From Kitagawia praeruptora (taxonomy: Eukaryota > Streptophyta > Magnoliopsida > Apiales > Apiaceae), in NCBI GenBank assembly GCA_037693485.1, contig CM075348.1:28266501-28330500 (forward strand): 64,000 nucleotides of DNA. The letters run 5' to 3'. The notes below the pieces were generated by a model. That model saw nothing but the letters and a program-made list of their open reading frames with translations. It was not told the DNA's origin and searched no databases. Below are positions 53,754 to 64,000 of this stretch, in pieces. The first letter of the stretch is position 1. Each line of letters opens with the position of its first letter. A program made the position numbers and the translations under genes.

Positions 53754-55631
53754 TTATTCAATAATTGCAAGAACCGCGGTTTCAGCCCCACGATTCGATA
53801 CCTCACCAAAGTACGGTTTCAATCTCTGACCATTAACTTTGAACGACTGATCAGGTGATTTCTCAAAAATCTCAACCGCTCCATGCGGAAACACGGTTTT
53901 TACCACAAAGGGTCCTGACCATCTCGATTTTAGCTTTCCTGGAAATAGACGAAGGCGAGAATTAAATAATAACACAGGTTGTCCAGGAACAAATACCTTG
54001 TTAACTAAACGACGATCATGCCATCTCTTCACTTTTTCTTTATAGAGTTTATTGTTCTCATAAGCTTGCAAGCGAAACTCGTCCATCTCATGGAGTTGCA
54101 CCATTCTCTTCTCACCCGCGGCTGTAAGATCGAAATTTAGCTTTTTCAAAGCCCAATAAGCCTTGTGCTCCAATTCCGCCGGCAAATGACAAGCTTTCCC
54201 GAAGACAAGCTGATACGGTGACATTCCCAAAGGTGTTTTATATGCCGTTCGATAAGCCCAAACGGCTTCATCGAGTTTCAGAGACCAATCCTTTCTTGAA
54301 GGACTCACCACCTTTTCTAGAATACGTTTGATTTCCCGATTAGACACTTCAGCTTGGCCATTGGTCTGAGGATGATATGCTGTAGCTACCCGATGATTGA
54401 TATTGTATCTGGCCATAAGATTAGTGAACTTGCGATTGCAAAAATGAGTGCCTTCATCACTGATAATGACTCGAGGAGTACCAAATCTGGTAAAGATGTT
54501 CTTCTGAAGGAAATTAAGCACGACTTGGGCATCATTTGTCGGAAGTGCTTTGACCTCAACCCATTTAGAGACGTAATCAACTGCTAGCAAGATATATTGA
54601 TTGTTGCATGAAGAGATAAAGGGTCCCATGAAGTCAATTCCCCAAACATCGAAAATTTCCACTTCCAACATTACATTAAGGGGCATCTCATCCCTCCTCG
54701 ATATGTTACCAACACGCTGACAACGATCACACCTTAAGACGTACTGATGAGCATCCTTAAAAAGAGAAGGCCAATAGAACCCTGTTTGAAGAATACGAGT
54801 AGCAGTCTTTTCACCTCCATAGTGGCCCCCATATGTCGTGGCGTGATAATCCCTCAGAATAGCCTCTGTTTCACTATACGGCACACATCTTCTAAGAATC
54901 TGATCAGCTCTCTGTTTAAACAGATATGGTTCGTCCCAACGATACCATTTAACTTCATGCAAGAACTTCTTCCTTTGTGCATAAGAAAATTCAGATGGAA
55001 TGACTTGACTAACCAGAAAGTTCACAATGTCTGCGTACCAAGGCTCCTCTTCTTGCACCCTAAACAATTGCTCATCCGGGAAGAATTCATTAATAATGGT
55101 ACCGTCTTGAGAGAATTGACCAGAGTCCTCCAAACGAGAAAGATGGTCAGCTACTTGATTCTCTGTCCCTTTCCTGTCCTTAATCTCCACATCAAATTCT
55201 TGTAACAGAAGTACCCAACGAATTAAACGAGGTTTGGAGTCCTTTTTAGAGAGCAGATATCTAATAGCCGCGTGATCCGTGTACACCATTACCTTTGTAC
55301 CTAGCAAGTAAGAACGAAATTTTTCAAAACCATAGACTATGGCCAACAGCTCCTTTTCAGTGGTAGTGTAGTTCAACTGAGCATCATTAAGAGTCTTGCT
55401 TGCATAACAGATCACATGAAACACTTTGTCTTTCTTTTGACCAAGAACAGCCCCCACTGCATAATCGCTAGCATCGCACATCATAGCGAAAGGTTCACTC
55501 CAATCGGGAGCAATGATCACTGGTGCTGAAACCAATTTCTTTTTCAGAGTCTCGAAAGCGGTCAAACATTCTTCATCAAATTTAAAAGGAACATCCTTTT
55601 CCAAGAGCTTACACAACGGTTTGGAGATTTT
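53754..55631 (-). CDS. Athila RNase H and integrase part of the polyprotein
   Basis: Same reading frame as the upstream gag-protease-RT part, separated from it only by one stop codon at 55634-55632. Domains: RNase H with MMCDASDYAVGAVLGQ, YTTTEKELLAIVY and VYTDHAAIRYLL; integrase zinc region YGGHYGG...CDRCQR; catalytic core with DVWGIDFMGPF, SDEGTHFCNRKF and HPQTNGQAEVSNREIK (the D, D, E residues visible); then a C-terminal region ending near 53754. All catalytic residues look intact, but translation would require readthrough of the stop, so this part is probably not made. Confidence 0.9.
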   Translation of the reverse strand, partial: KISKPLCKLLEKDVPFKFDEECLTAFETLKKKLVSAPVIIAPDWSEPFAMMCDASDYAVGAVLGQKKDKVFHVICYASKTLNDAQLNYTTTEKELLAIVYGFEKFRSYLLGTKVMVYTDHAAIRYLLSKKDSKPRLIRWVLLLQEFDVEIKDRKGTENQVADHLSRLEDSGQFSQDGTIINEFFPDEQLFRVQEEEPWYADIVNFLVSQVIPSEFSYAQRKKFLHEVKWYRWDEPYLFKQRADQILRRCVPYSETEAILRDYHATTYGGHYGGEKTATRILQTGFYWPSLFKDAHQYVLRCDRCQRVGNISRRDEMPLNVMLEVEIFDVWGIDFMGPFISSCNNQYILLAVDYVSKWVEVKALPTNDAQVVLNFLQKNIFTRFGTPRVIISDEGTHFCNRKFTNLMARYNINHRVATAYHPQTNGQAEVSNREIKRILEKVVSPSRKDWSLKLDEAVWAYRTAYKTPLGMSPYQLVFGKACHLPAELEHKAYWALKKLNFDLTAAGEKRMVQLHEMDEFRLQAYENNKLYKEKVKRWHDRRLVNKVFVPGQPVLLFNSRLRLFPGKLKSRWSGPFVVKTVFPHGAVEIFEKSPDQSFKVNGQRLKPYFGEVSNRGAETAVLAIIE

Positions 55632-58600
55632 TTAGAAGTCTTTGATAAAACGCCTGTAGAAACCTGCATGACCAAGGAAACTACGAATCCCTCTCACTGA
55701 AATAGGTGGTGGAAGATTTTCAATCGTCTCTATTTTTGCCTTGTCCACCTCTAGACCTCTCCGTGACACCTTGTGCCCAAGAATAGTTCCCTCCTGAACC
55801 ATGAAGTGGCATTTCTCCCAGTTAAGCACTAGATTAGTTTCCACACATCTTCTCAGAACCGCACCCAGATTATTCAAACATTCATCGAAAGAGAGACCGA
55901 TTACAGAAAAGTCATCCATGAAAACTTCTACGGTCTTGCCAATCATGTCTGAAAAGATAGCCATCATACACCTCTGAAAAGTAGCAGGTGCACCACACAA
56001 ACCAAAAGAAACTCGCCGAAAAGCAAATGTGCCAAATGGACATGTGAAAGTCGTCTTCTCCTGATCTTCAGGGGCAATACAGATTTGATTATACCCCGAA
56101 TATCCATCCAACAGGCAATAGTACTCCTGACCTGCAAGTCTGTCCAGCATCTGATCAATAAAGGGCAAAGGAAAATGATCCTTCCTAGTGGCCTTGTTCA
56201 ATTTCCGGTAGTCCATACAGATTCTCCAACCAGTGACTGTGCGAGTAGAGATAAGTTCATTCTTCTCATTGGTGATTACCGTCATGCCACCTTTCTTCGG
56301 CACACATTGAACTGGGCTTACCCATGAACTATCAGAAATGGGATAGATGATCCCTGCATCCAACCATTTGATGATTTCTTTCTTCACAACTTCTTTCATG
56401 ATTGGATTTAGACGTCTCTGATTTTCCACTGTTGGTTTACTCCCTTCTTCTAAAGGAATTTTATGTTGACAGTAAGCTGGACTAATTCCCTTGATGTCTG
56501 CTATGGTCCATCCAATAGCTGATTTGAATTCTCTAAGAACTCTCAAGAGCTTGTCTTCCTCAGAATCTGACAAGTTAGCAGCAATAATCACAGGTAAAGT
56601 AGATGACTCACCAAGAGAAGCATACCTTAAGTGATCAGGTAATGGTTTGAGCTCTAGAGTTGGAGCTTCTTCAATGGATGGTTTCAACCGCTGATGTGAC
56701 CCCTTCAATTCAGATAGACCTAACGATTCCACTGGTCTCTCGAATTTCCTTTGCCATGGAGTAGCATCAAGAAGTAGCAGTTGCTCATCTATCTCATCTT
56801 CTTCCAATAAAGAATCACTAATCAGTGCTTTTTCCAATGTGTCATTCAAGAGCAGATGCTCAATTTTAGATTCCACTGCTGACTCCACCAAGTCTATTTT
56901 CAAACATTGCTCTTCTTCAGTTGGAAACTTCATAGCCTTGAAAACATTGAAGGTGACATTTTGATCATGCACCCTCATCGTAAGTTCCCCTTTTTGCACG
57001 TCAATCAAGGTTTGCCCCGTGGCCAAGAATGGTCTCCCAAGAATGATAGGGATTTTCTTGTCTTCTTCAAAATCAAGTATGACGAAATCCGCGGGAAAGA
57101 TGAGTTTGTCCACTTTTACCAGAACATCTTCTACAATTCCTCGAGGGTAAGTAACTGAGCGATCAGCTAACTGGAGTGACATGTTGGTAGGCTTAGGCTC
57201 CGGAAGACCAAGTTGCAAGAAAACCGAATAGGGCATGAGGTTGATGCTTGCCCCTAAATCACACAAACACTTGTCAAAAGACAAATTTCCAATGATGCAC
57301 GGTATGGTAAAACTCCCCGGATCCTTCAGCTTAGGTGGCAACTTTTGTTGCAAGACAGCACTGCACTCCTCCGTCAAAGCAACGGTCTCTAACTCCTCGA
57401 GCTTCAATTTCCTCGAAAGTATGCCCTTCATGAACTTGGCATAACTTGGCATTTGTTCAAGTGCTTCAGCAAATGGTAAATTTATGTGCAACTTTTTGAA
57501 CACTTCCAAGAACTTTGCAAATTGCTTATCAAACTTCTGCTTCTGAAGCCTTTTAGGGAATGGCGGAGGCGGATAAACTTCTTTGCTAGCTTCCGTAATT
57601 TCTGAACCTGTTTTCCCATCTGACTTCTCCTTTTCTTCCTCACCTGATGCCTTCTGAATGACCGGGAGAGCTGAATTAGAAGACCGGATAGACCCCTCAG
57701 ACGCGCCCGCGTCCAACTCACTGTTCACAGCATTTTCAAGTTCTTCGTTAAACTGCTTTTTGACTCCCAGATCACCTGTAACCTTTCCAGAACGTAACGT
57801 AACAGCATGAATCTGTTCCTTGACCTCCTTTTTACCCGGATTAGCTTCCGTGTCACTAGGTAATTGCCCTTGAGGTCTGTTCAAAAGAGCATTGGCCAGT
57901 TGGCCCATTTGATTTTCAAGAGTTTTCAGAGATGCTGCTTGACTCTTGTACATCATTCGCAATTCTTCCATTTCTGACTTCTCATTAGATTGCACATGAC
58001 TTCCAGGTTGCTGTTGATGAAATCCAGGTGGATTGTATGGTGGCCTTTGGGCATAGGGTTGTTGATAACCCGAATTGTTGAACTGCCTTGAACTGTACTG
58101 CTGACCCTGAGATGGTTGTTGCACAGCATTCTGATTGTTGCTCCAACTGAAGTTAGGATGATTCCTATTGTTGGGATGATATGTATTGGGAGCAGGTTGT
58201 GAAGGCCTCTGATAATTGCTGACAAACTGTGCCGACTCACTAGAAATTGCACATTGATTAGTGTCATGAGCCCCCGCACACAATTCACAGACCATGGCGA
58301 CTTGTTGAACCCCCACCTTAGCCAATGAGTCCACTTTCATGGTTAGAGCCTGTAGCTGGGCTGCTATAGCCGTTGTGGCATCCATTTCAAGTACACCTGC
58401 AACCTTACCTTGTGAAATACGCTGTGTAGGATTCTGATACTCGTTTGCAGCCATCATTTCAATCAAGTCATAGGCCTCTTCATAGCTTTTGGCCCACAGA
58501 GCTCCTCCAGATGCTGCATCAAGCATTGCTCGAGAATGACTTAACCCATTGTAGAAGCTATTGATGACCATCCAATTCGGCATCCCATGATGGGGACATT

Positions 58601-59168
58601 TCCGGAGCATCTCCTTGTACCTTTCCCAAGCTTCACACAGTGATTCACCAGAATGCTGACTAAATTGTGTAAGAGCATTCCTCATGGCAGCAGTCTTTGC
58701 CATAGGAAAGAATTTAGTCAAGAACTTTTGTGCCAGATCTTCCCATGTAGTGATGGAACCTGCTGGAAGTGAATGCAACCAGCTTTTTGCTTTGTCTCTC
58801 AAAGAGAAGGGAAACAACCTTAGCTTGATAGCGTCCTCAGAAACTCCGTTGGTTTTGAACGTGTCACAGATCTCAATGAAGTCCCTGATATGCATGTTGG
58901 GATCCTCAACAGATGAACCCCCAAACTGGACTGAGTTCTGGACCATTTGGATCGTGCCCGGCTTGATCTCAAAATTATTTGCAGCAATAGCCGGCCGCAC
59001 AATACTCGACTGAATATCATTAATCTTGGGCTGAGAATAATCCTTCAGCGCCTTGTTATCTGCCATTTCTCCAGTAACTTCCAACTCTTCTTCACTGTCC
59101 TCCACTAAATCCTCTTCGTGCTTCTCTTCTTCCAGATTTTCTTTACGAGCTTGAGATCGAGTAAGCAT
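55632..59168 (-). CDS. Athila gag, protease and reverse transcriptase (1178 aa to a premature stop)
   Basis: Starts MLTRSQARKE. Domains: Gag with VRPAIAANNFEIKPGTIQM and WEDLAQKFLTKFFPMAKTA (residues 58-260); short zinc knuckle CELCAGAHDTNQC (294-306); aspartic protease with CDLGASINLMP and IILGRPFLATG; RT with WVSPVQCVPKKGGMTVI, CMDYRKLNKATRKDHFPLPF, LLDGYSGYNQI and active-site VFMDDFSV (FMDD at 1083-1086), through the thumb region FLGHAGFYRRFIKDF. There an in-frame TAA (55634-55632) ends the frame, after which RNase H continues in the same frame. Length and domain order are otherwise normal for Athila. Confidence 0.93.
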   Translation of the reverse strand: MLTRSQARKENLEEEKHEEDLVEDSEEELEVTGEMADNKALKDYSQPKINDIQSSIVRPAIAANNFEIKPGTIQMVQNSVQFGGSSVEDPNMHIRDFIEICDTFKTNGVSEDAIKLRLFPFSLRDKAKSWLHSLPAGSITTWEDLAQKFLTKFFPMAKTAAMRNALTQFSQHSGESLCEAWERYKEMLRKCPHHGMPNWMVINSFYNGLSHSRAMLDAASGGALWAKSYEEAYDLIEMMAANEYQNPTQRISQGKVAGVLEMDATTAIAAQLQALTMKVDSLAKVGVQQVAMVCELCAGAHDTNQCAISSESAQFVSNYQRPSQPAPNTYHPNNRNHPNFSWSNNQNAVQQPSQGQQYSSRQFNNSGYQQPYAQRPPYNPPGFHQQQPGSHVQSNEKSEMEELRMMYKSQAASLKTLENQMGQLANALLNRPQGQLPSDTEANPGKKEVKEQIHAVTLRSGKVTGDLGVKKQFNEELENAVNSELDAGASEGSIRSSNSALPVIQKASGEEEKEKSDGKTGSEITEASKEVYPPPPFPKRLQKQKFDKQFAKFLEVFKKLHINLPFAEALEQMPSYAKFMKGILSRKLKLEELETVALTEECSAVLQQKLPPKLKDPGSFTIPCIIGNLSFDKCLCDLGASINLMPYSVFLQLGLPEPKPTNMSLQLADRSVTYPRGIVEDVLVKVDKLIFPADFVILDFEEDKKIPIILGRPFLATGQTLIDVQKGELTMRVHDQNVTFNVFKAMKFPTEEEQCLKIDLVESAVESKIEHLLLNDTLEKALISDSLLEEDEIDEQLLLLDATPWQRKFERPVESLGLSELKGSHQRLKPSIEEAPTLELKPLPDHLRYASLGESSTLPVIIAANLSDSEEDKLLRVLREFKSAIGWTIADIKGISPAYCQHKIPLEEGSKPTVENQRRLNPIMKEVVKKEIIKWLDAGIIYPISDSSWVSPVQCVPKKGGMTVITNEKNELISTRTVTGWRICMDYRKLNKATRKDHFPLPFIDQMLDRLAGQEYYCLLDGYSGYNQICIAPEDQEKTTFTCPFGTFAFRRVSFGLCGAPATFQRCMMAIFSDMIGKTVEVFMDDFSVIGLSFDECLNNLGAVLRRCVETNLVLNWEKCHFMVQEGTILGHKVSRRGLEVDKAKIETIENLPPPISVRGIRSFLGHAGFYRRFIKDF

Positions 59169-59286
59169 ACACGCTCAAGATAGTACCTGAGAAACCCAAA
59201 AGTAAATGAGTGAGAAAAACGTCTGAGTCAGTGAATTTAATCCAAATTGATGACAAGATCATAAACTAAACAAACAATGAACTGAG

Positions 59287-59304
59287 TCCCCGGCAGCGGC
59301 GCCA
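59287..59304 (-). other. Athila primer binding site (tRNA-Asp type)
   Basis: Minus-strand TGGCGCCGCTGCCGGGGA, six bases after the 5' LTR, matches the known Athila PBS complementary to the 3' end of tRNA-Asp, with one difference. Confidence 0.8.
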
Positions 59305-59310
59305 AAAACT

Positions 59311-60850
59311 TGTTCGCACTTATTCACGCAAGAGAACGTGGTCAACAAGTAATATAGAGTAAATAGGATTCGTTCCCACAGAGACTCAAATTGTTCGTTA
59401 TGTCCACTTATGCACCAGCTTATGATTTACACTCACTGCTAAGACAATCACAATTTTGGTTTGATTTAACTATTGTTTAATTACCAACTAAGCCAATTAC
59501 GAGAAAATAACTTAACTTTAACTTTATAATAAACAAACATGGGATTTCAATTTCATTTACTACTTCATCTAGAATCTTATGCCCCTTAGCCTAGCATGTG
59601 ACCGAGTTGATTACTGATTAGATGCACTAAACTGATACACACCAACTTTCGTTGTGCATATACCATCCTACTGATCATCCACAATTGATAGAAGTCAAGT
59701 AGTCACCAAATATGTGTAGTCCCTATATGTCTATAGCAATTGAACACATACCGGTTGAAAATCAAGCACCCATTAAATCACATAGTCGATGCAAGACGGT
59801 TAGAATTACATCACAAATTAATACATGTTCTTCACATGCAAAAACCTATGCTAGCATGAATTGTTCTAAACCCTATATCCACTTTCGCATTCACTAGGAT
59901 TAAACAAACAATTACAAGTGTTCGCGACGCACTTATAACGAGTAAGCATAAACACACTAGGCAATCAATACATTCAATCACACACCAAGGCATAATTAAC
60001 ACTCAATTTCTAGAATCCATAGCAAAATCCATTAAAACCCCATGATAACGAATTAGCCCATAATTGACCTAATTGTCATCATGGGTTCTATTGAAAGCAT
60101 AACTCTAAAATAAACAAGTAAAAATAGAGAAGAAGTAATAAGGTTTAGAATTAAATCCCCACAATAGAAGAATACAAAGGTTCAAGAATAATCCTTGCTT
60201 GTCACTAGCTTGGAGGAATTCCTTCTCCTTTTTTCTCTTCCCAAGAACTAGGTTATATTAAATAACGTATGTCTCTTATGATTACAAGGGTTGGATGTTG
60301 ATATAGGCTTTTTCCTACTCTTGCCCAATAAGAAAAATACCTAAAATACAACTAGAAATCGATTTTTATGTCAAAAACCACTTAAAATACAATTTCAGAT
60401 CGAATAAGGGCAAAACTGGAAAATCAGCACGACCCCGAGCACTTTGCTCAAGAACTGGCGCAGTTTGCTCAAGCCAATTCTGCTCACTGGCGCACTTTGC
60501 TCAAGAACTGGCGCAGTTTGCCCAGGCTACTTCTGGTCACGTTTTTTTCTCCTTCGTTTTTTAGCTTTTTCTCCTTCGTTTTTGCTCCGTTTGCTCCCGT
60601 TCTTTTTGCGTTCTCTTCCGTTTTCAATCCTCTATGCTTGGAATCCTCATGGTGAACCATAACAAGACTCCATTCTATATTATTAAGCCCGATTCCAACT
60701 CCAAAAGTAACGGAAACAACGATCTTAATCATCATTATTCCAACCCTGCACAATTAAACAAACACATCAAAACTACCAAAATCTTGAGGTCAAAACAATC
60801 AATTTAAGCCGATTTAGAATGTTCCAAGTGGATATAAAATCCACTTATCA
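59311..60850 (-). repeat. Athila 5' LTR (1540 bp)
   Basis: Near-identical to 48873-50412; it is followed at 60851 by the TSD ATGAG. Confidence 0.93.
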
Positions 60851-60855
60851 ATGAG

Positions 60856-61304
60856 GTCTATAAATAAAGGCGATTTAACTTGTACAAGCTCCCAGTGTTA
60901 AGTTTCCAATGTTGTCTGCACAGTTCCCTAGAAGAGAAATGAATCGATTATGCATGCAACTAAAAGAGTACACCTCTCCGTCCCTCTAATAAACGGGCTT
61001 AACTAAGTGGGCCTGTGTAAAAATATACATTTCCAAGAGTCTCTGAAGGAGTCTATATTGAACTGACTTCACAACTAAAACTCAACCTAAGCCCAATAAC
61101 GGCCATATAGACATATACTAAACGAAAGCTAAAACCACGAGCATGATATGTTAGGGATTTTTGCACCTTTTTTTGCAAGCAAGTTTGCTTCAAAATTTTC
61201 GTGCCTGGAGATTTTAATAACTGAAATATGAGTTTCTCTAAGTAATAAATCCAGCCTCTCCTCCTGAGGACTTTGTCTTAAACCTACAGCCTTAAATTTG
61301 AGCA
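60856..61304. other. Flank between Athila and the outer LINE
   Basis: No gene. The part nearest 61305 is probably the 3' UTR of the outer minus-strand LINE; a short T run near 61165 may be its tail. Confidence 0.35.
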
Positions 61305-61942
61305 CTAGTCCACCAGAGACGCATTATTAGTGTAAACTGCCATTTTAATCTTTACAAGACCTTTACCTGAAACCAGCTTCAAGAAAGTGTTAAGTGCTTC
61401 AAGTTCTATATTGAAAGGACTTGATTCAGAAACTGGACCTGAGAAAGACATTTTAATATCACCATCAGAGTTCTTCAGAAAACCACCAATCCCTGCTTGA
61501 ATAACTCCATTTCTGTTATTCCAGCTACCATCAATAAAACCAATATAATCATAACCCGATAAGAACAAGCATTGCAATCTCATGCTCTCTGATCTTGTGA
61601 CTGATCCAACAGGGTTTAACTCCCACCAAATTAGAGTATCTTTATTAATAAGACCCATTGCCAAAGCCCATTCTTTGACTCTGAATTTTACTAAGAAGAT
61701 AGCATAATCCAGGTTAAACTTTTGGTTTTTGAAGATGACTTCATTTCTCAATAACCATAATGTCCACAAAATAGCCACTAGAACCATTTGCCATATTTTC
61801 TTCAAAGGAGATAGGGTAAACCATGTGGATGAACTCCACAATTTTGCCATATTAAGGAAGACTTTTTTATTTGAGAGCCCCCACCAATCTAAGATTGATC
61901 TCCAGCATGATTTTTTTTTTTTTTGCTAGAAAAAGAAATTCA

Positions 61943-62353
61943 TTAAAACTTCAAATCGTCACACAAAACAAGTTGGAACTCCGGGTTGATCTCACCCTGT
62001 TTCCAAGTACGATCGGCCAAAGAACTAGTATGTCTCGCTAAGAAGTGAGCCACCTTGTTCGCGGATCGTTTAACAAAGCTTAGGATTACATTTCGATTTC
62101 CTAATTCATGTAAAAGTTTTTTGCATTCCTCCACCACCGTGCCAAAGTAAGATAGATGAATTGACGAACATCTGATTGCTTGAATTAGCAGTAGACAGTC
62201 TGATTCCACTATCAGTCTTGTCCATTCTTTGTTCTTCGACCAACTGAGGGCCTCTTTTACACCAATGGCCACTGCCATTTCTGGAGTTACAGCGCCTTGT
62301 TTATAGCATGCTCTTGCTTCCAACATGTCTCCGTTGTGATCCCTTGCTATCAT
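61943..62353 (-). pseudogene. Inner LINE RNase H fragment
   Basis: A 136-residue frame: MIARDHNGDMLEARACY, MAVAIGVKEALSWSKN, LIVESDCLLLIQAIRC and VKRSANKVAHFLARH, the RVT_3 RNase H end of a plant L1. A stop and frame break separate it from the upstream part at 62378. Confidence 0.85.
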
Positions 62354-62377
62354 GGCAAAGCTGAAATGTCCAGAGTC

Positions 62378-63175
62378 CTAAAAAATAGCTGCGTCAGTAT
62401 TGACCTTAACTGTGTCTTCCATCGGTTTCTTCCATTGCACTTCGCCGTCTGACTGGGTTATAAACCCAAAAGAAAGATCAAACGACCTGTCTTGTGCATC
62501 TTGCCATTGGTTAAGGACGAGAATAGCTGTGTCAACTACCATTTTAGGCTCTTTCCCTTTTTGCTTCCAAACTATGTTGTTTCTGTTTTGCCATAAAGCC
62601 CAGCTGATCATACTTATGACATGAATCTCATCTTTTTTGTAGGTCTTCGTTACTCCATCAAACCATTCTTGAAAGGTAGTTGCTTCTTGGTGAACGTTTA
62701 TGAATCCTGCCAAATTCCAGGACGTAGTCGCGAAGTTACAACTAACGAGGATGTGGAAAGTGGTTTCCAGGGTCAAGTTGCAAACCGGACAAAGGTTACA
62801 CACCTCAACCTTTTTTTGTCGTAGTTGCTCCTTTGTGGGAAGTACATTTGTCGAAGCACGCCATAAGAAATATTTGATTTTTAATGGGATTTTTAAGTTC
62901 CATAATTTTCTCCAAAAACCTGAGCTTGCACTTGATGATTGAGAGTTTCTTTGTTCATTCAAAACTGCATATGCACTCTTCACTGAGTATTGTCCCATTT
63001 TCTCCCTTCTCCAGTACCAGTTGTCAGGATGCGTGGATCGAATCGGAATTGTTAAGATGAGGCTAGCATCTCTACTGTTGAACATGTCTTTGACTAAATC
63101 TGCATCCCATTCCTTGCCCTCCATATTCATTAAAGAATAAACTATGCAATGAACATTTTTCTTCTCCCTAAGCAA
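62378..63175 (-). pseudogene. Inner LINE zf-RVT region fragment
   Basis: Contains WDADLVKDMFNSRDASLIL, YSVKSAYAVLNEQ, FWRKLWNLKIPLKIKYFLWR, the Cys-rich CNLCPVCNLTLETTFHILVSC and WALWQNRNNIVWK, then VKVNTDAAIF leading into RNase H. The first few residues near 63175 lie at the inversion junction. Confidence 0.85.
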
Positions 63176-63841
63176 ATATGTTCAGATATGGAGAGAATCA
63201 TGTGTCGATATTGGTGGAAAACAGATTCGACCAAAAACAAAGGCATTCACTGGATGGGATGGGATAGAATGAGTAAGAAGAAATCTGTAGGTGGCCTGGG
63301 TTTAGAAATATGCATGATTTTAATCTGGCTTTATTAGGGAAACAAAGTTGGCGCCTGATTACAAATCCCAACAGCCTGGTAAGCAAAATGTACAAGGCAA
63401 GGTACTATCCAAATACCACTTTTTTAGATGCAAAGATAGGGTCCAGCATGATTTTGAACACAAACAATCCTAGAAAAGGTGGTCAAGAGTTTCATCATAA
63501 GCATTACAAAGACTATAGACAGAAGAGATAACACTTTGTAAGTAAACCTTTACAGTGAATCTTCCATAGAAAAATAAGAACTTTTGCAGACACCTTGATA
63601 TTCCAAAAGATGTTCCAATTTACAGTTTCTTAATGGAAAAATTCTTGAATTCTCCTAACTCCATCTCTTACAGAAAAGGTGTCTTTAGAGAAAATCCAAA
63701 GTACCTTATCTCTGCAGCTCCAAAACTTTAAATTTTTAAGGATATTGTTAATAGATAACAACTCCTCAACTTCCGAACTTCTCGAGCAGCTTTCTTTTTC
63801 AAAAGACTTCACTCATATGATCATAACATTCTCACACATCT

Positions 63842-64000
63842 ATTAAAAATGCTGACTTCCACTTTAATAAATGTGTGTGATCAAAAAATGATAATTAAAA
63901 TGAAATAGTAGGAGTATTATTATGAGAAATGTTAGTAAATGAGCAAGTGATACCTAAGCACTTAGAAAAAGTTTTGGGACAATTTTTCGAAATTTCTAAA
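63842..64000. other. Window end; no feature seen
   Basis: AT-rich; nothing recognised. Confidence 0.4.

Larger units (their letters stand above)
48873..60850 (-). mobile_element. Athila-type Ty3/gypsy retrotransposon (11,978 bp), very young
   Basis: LTRs of 1540 bp at both ends (48873-50412 and 59311-60850), starting TGTTCGCACTT and ending CACTTATCA. Perfect 5-bp TSD ATGAG (48868-48872 and 60851-60855). Minus orientation: PBS beside the right LTR, gag-protease-RT, RNase H-integrase, an extra 3' ORF, then polypurine tract beside the left LTR. Between LTRs I see only about two substitutions (near 49339/59777 and 50272/60710), implying a very recent insertion. Gag type, the tRNA-Asp PBS and the 3' ORF are Athila features. 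Confidence 0.95.
61915..63441 (-). mobile_element. Twin-primed (5'-inverted) L1-type LINE nested in a LINE
   Basis: TSD TCCAGCATGATTTT at 61901-61914 and 63442-63455; T run at about 61911-61924 is the poly(A) tail of a minus-strand insertion. From the tail to about 63170 the minus strand encodes the zf-RVT region (FWRKLWNLKIPLKIKYFLWR, CNLCPVCN) and RNase H (ending SFVKRSANKVAHFLARHT). From about 63160 to 63441 the plus strand encodes the preceding RT-thumb region (QICSDMERIMCRYWW, GIHWMGWDRMSKKKSVGGLG, ALLGKQSWRLITNPNSL) with one frameshift near 63303. So the 5' part is inverted and some 80-100 residues at the junction are missing, the structure left by twin priming. Confidence 0.85.
61305..63830 (-). 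mobile_element. Outer L1-type LINE remnant, interrupted by another LINE
   Basis: Minus-strand segments on both sides of the insertion 61915-63441 belong together. 63812-63630 encodes part of the zinc-finger-like RVT region (WSCRDKVLWIFSKDTFSVRD), and the decayed stretch to 63456 continues it. 61850-61305 encodes the following linker and RNase H (LWTLWLLRNEVIFK, FIDGSWNNRNGVIQAGIGGF, NIELEALNTFLK). RT is missing, so the element is 5' truncated or extends beyond recognition. Stops and shifts in the middle show decay. Confidence 0.75.

Noticed and set aside
47892..60856. LINE pieces on both sides of the Athila element as one interrupted LINE
   Set aside because: Both sides contain their own RNase H domain, so they are two different LINEs rather than one split by Athila.

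Overview
This is a plant nuclear window, AT-rich, with spliced genes and many transposable elements. The host genes point to a dicotyledonous angiosperm: cytochrome b5, a GYP7/TBC1D15-type RabGAP, cytosolic 6-phosphogluconolactonase, an ATHB-7/12-like HD-Zip I factor and tRNA-Leu(UAG). I cannot name the species. All coordinates, splice sites and target-site duplications (TSDs) were read by eye from the sequence; no database or alignment was available.

Layout. 1-7.4 kb: the 3' exons of a cytochrome b5 gene (+), a solo LTR, and a complete five-exon TBC RabGAP gene (-, start at 7128). 7.6-14 kb: gene-free, holding a Stowaway MITE, two hAT-type non-autonomous elements and a Mutator-like element nested in an older foldback element. 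14.8-17.0 kb: a three-exon 6-phosphogluconolactonase gene (-). 17.3-21.7 kb: a hairpin repeat, an RTE-type LINE scrap, and copy A of a segmental duplication that carries tRNA-Leu(UAG) and has been invaded by PIF/Harbinger-like and hAT elements. 22.4-23.8 kb: a decayed reading frame resembling the N-terminal half of a ribosome-inactivating protein, then two exons of an unrecognised gene. 24-34.6 kb: an old, broken Ty1/copia element (-) whose polypurine tract has been hit by a young, intact copia element (+). 35-40.5 kb: several MITEs, copy B of the segmental duplication with an identical tRNA-Leu, a multi-hairpin MITE and an internally deleted LINE. 41.8-42.6 kb: the HD-Zip I gene (-). 43-48.8 kb: hAT element, second copy of the multi-hairpin MITE, a SINE and a LINE 3' end. 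48.9-60.9 kb: a very young Athila-type Ty3/gypsy element (-) with 1540-bp LTRs differing at about two positions. 61.2-63.8 kb: a LINE interrupted by a second, 5'-inverted (twin-primed) LINE.

The cellular genes are unrelated housekeeping or regulatory loci and do not form a pathway. The main story is layered transposition: many insertions can be bounded by exact TSDs and ordered by nesting. The most unusual object is a two-member family of short elements (38578-38956 and 46870-47175). They are built as a symmetric series of perfect or near-perfect hairpins, are flanked by 9-bp TSDs, and their terminal stems differ in sequence yet stay paired.
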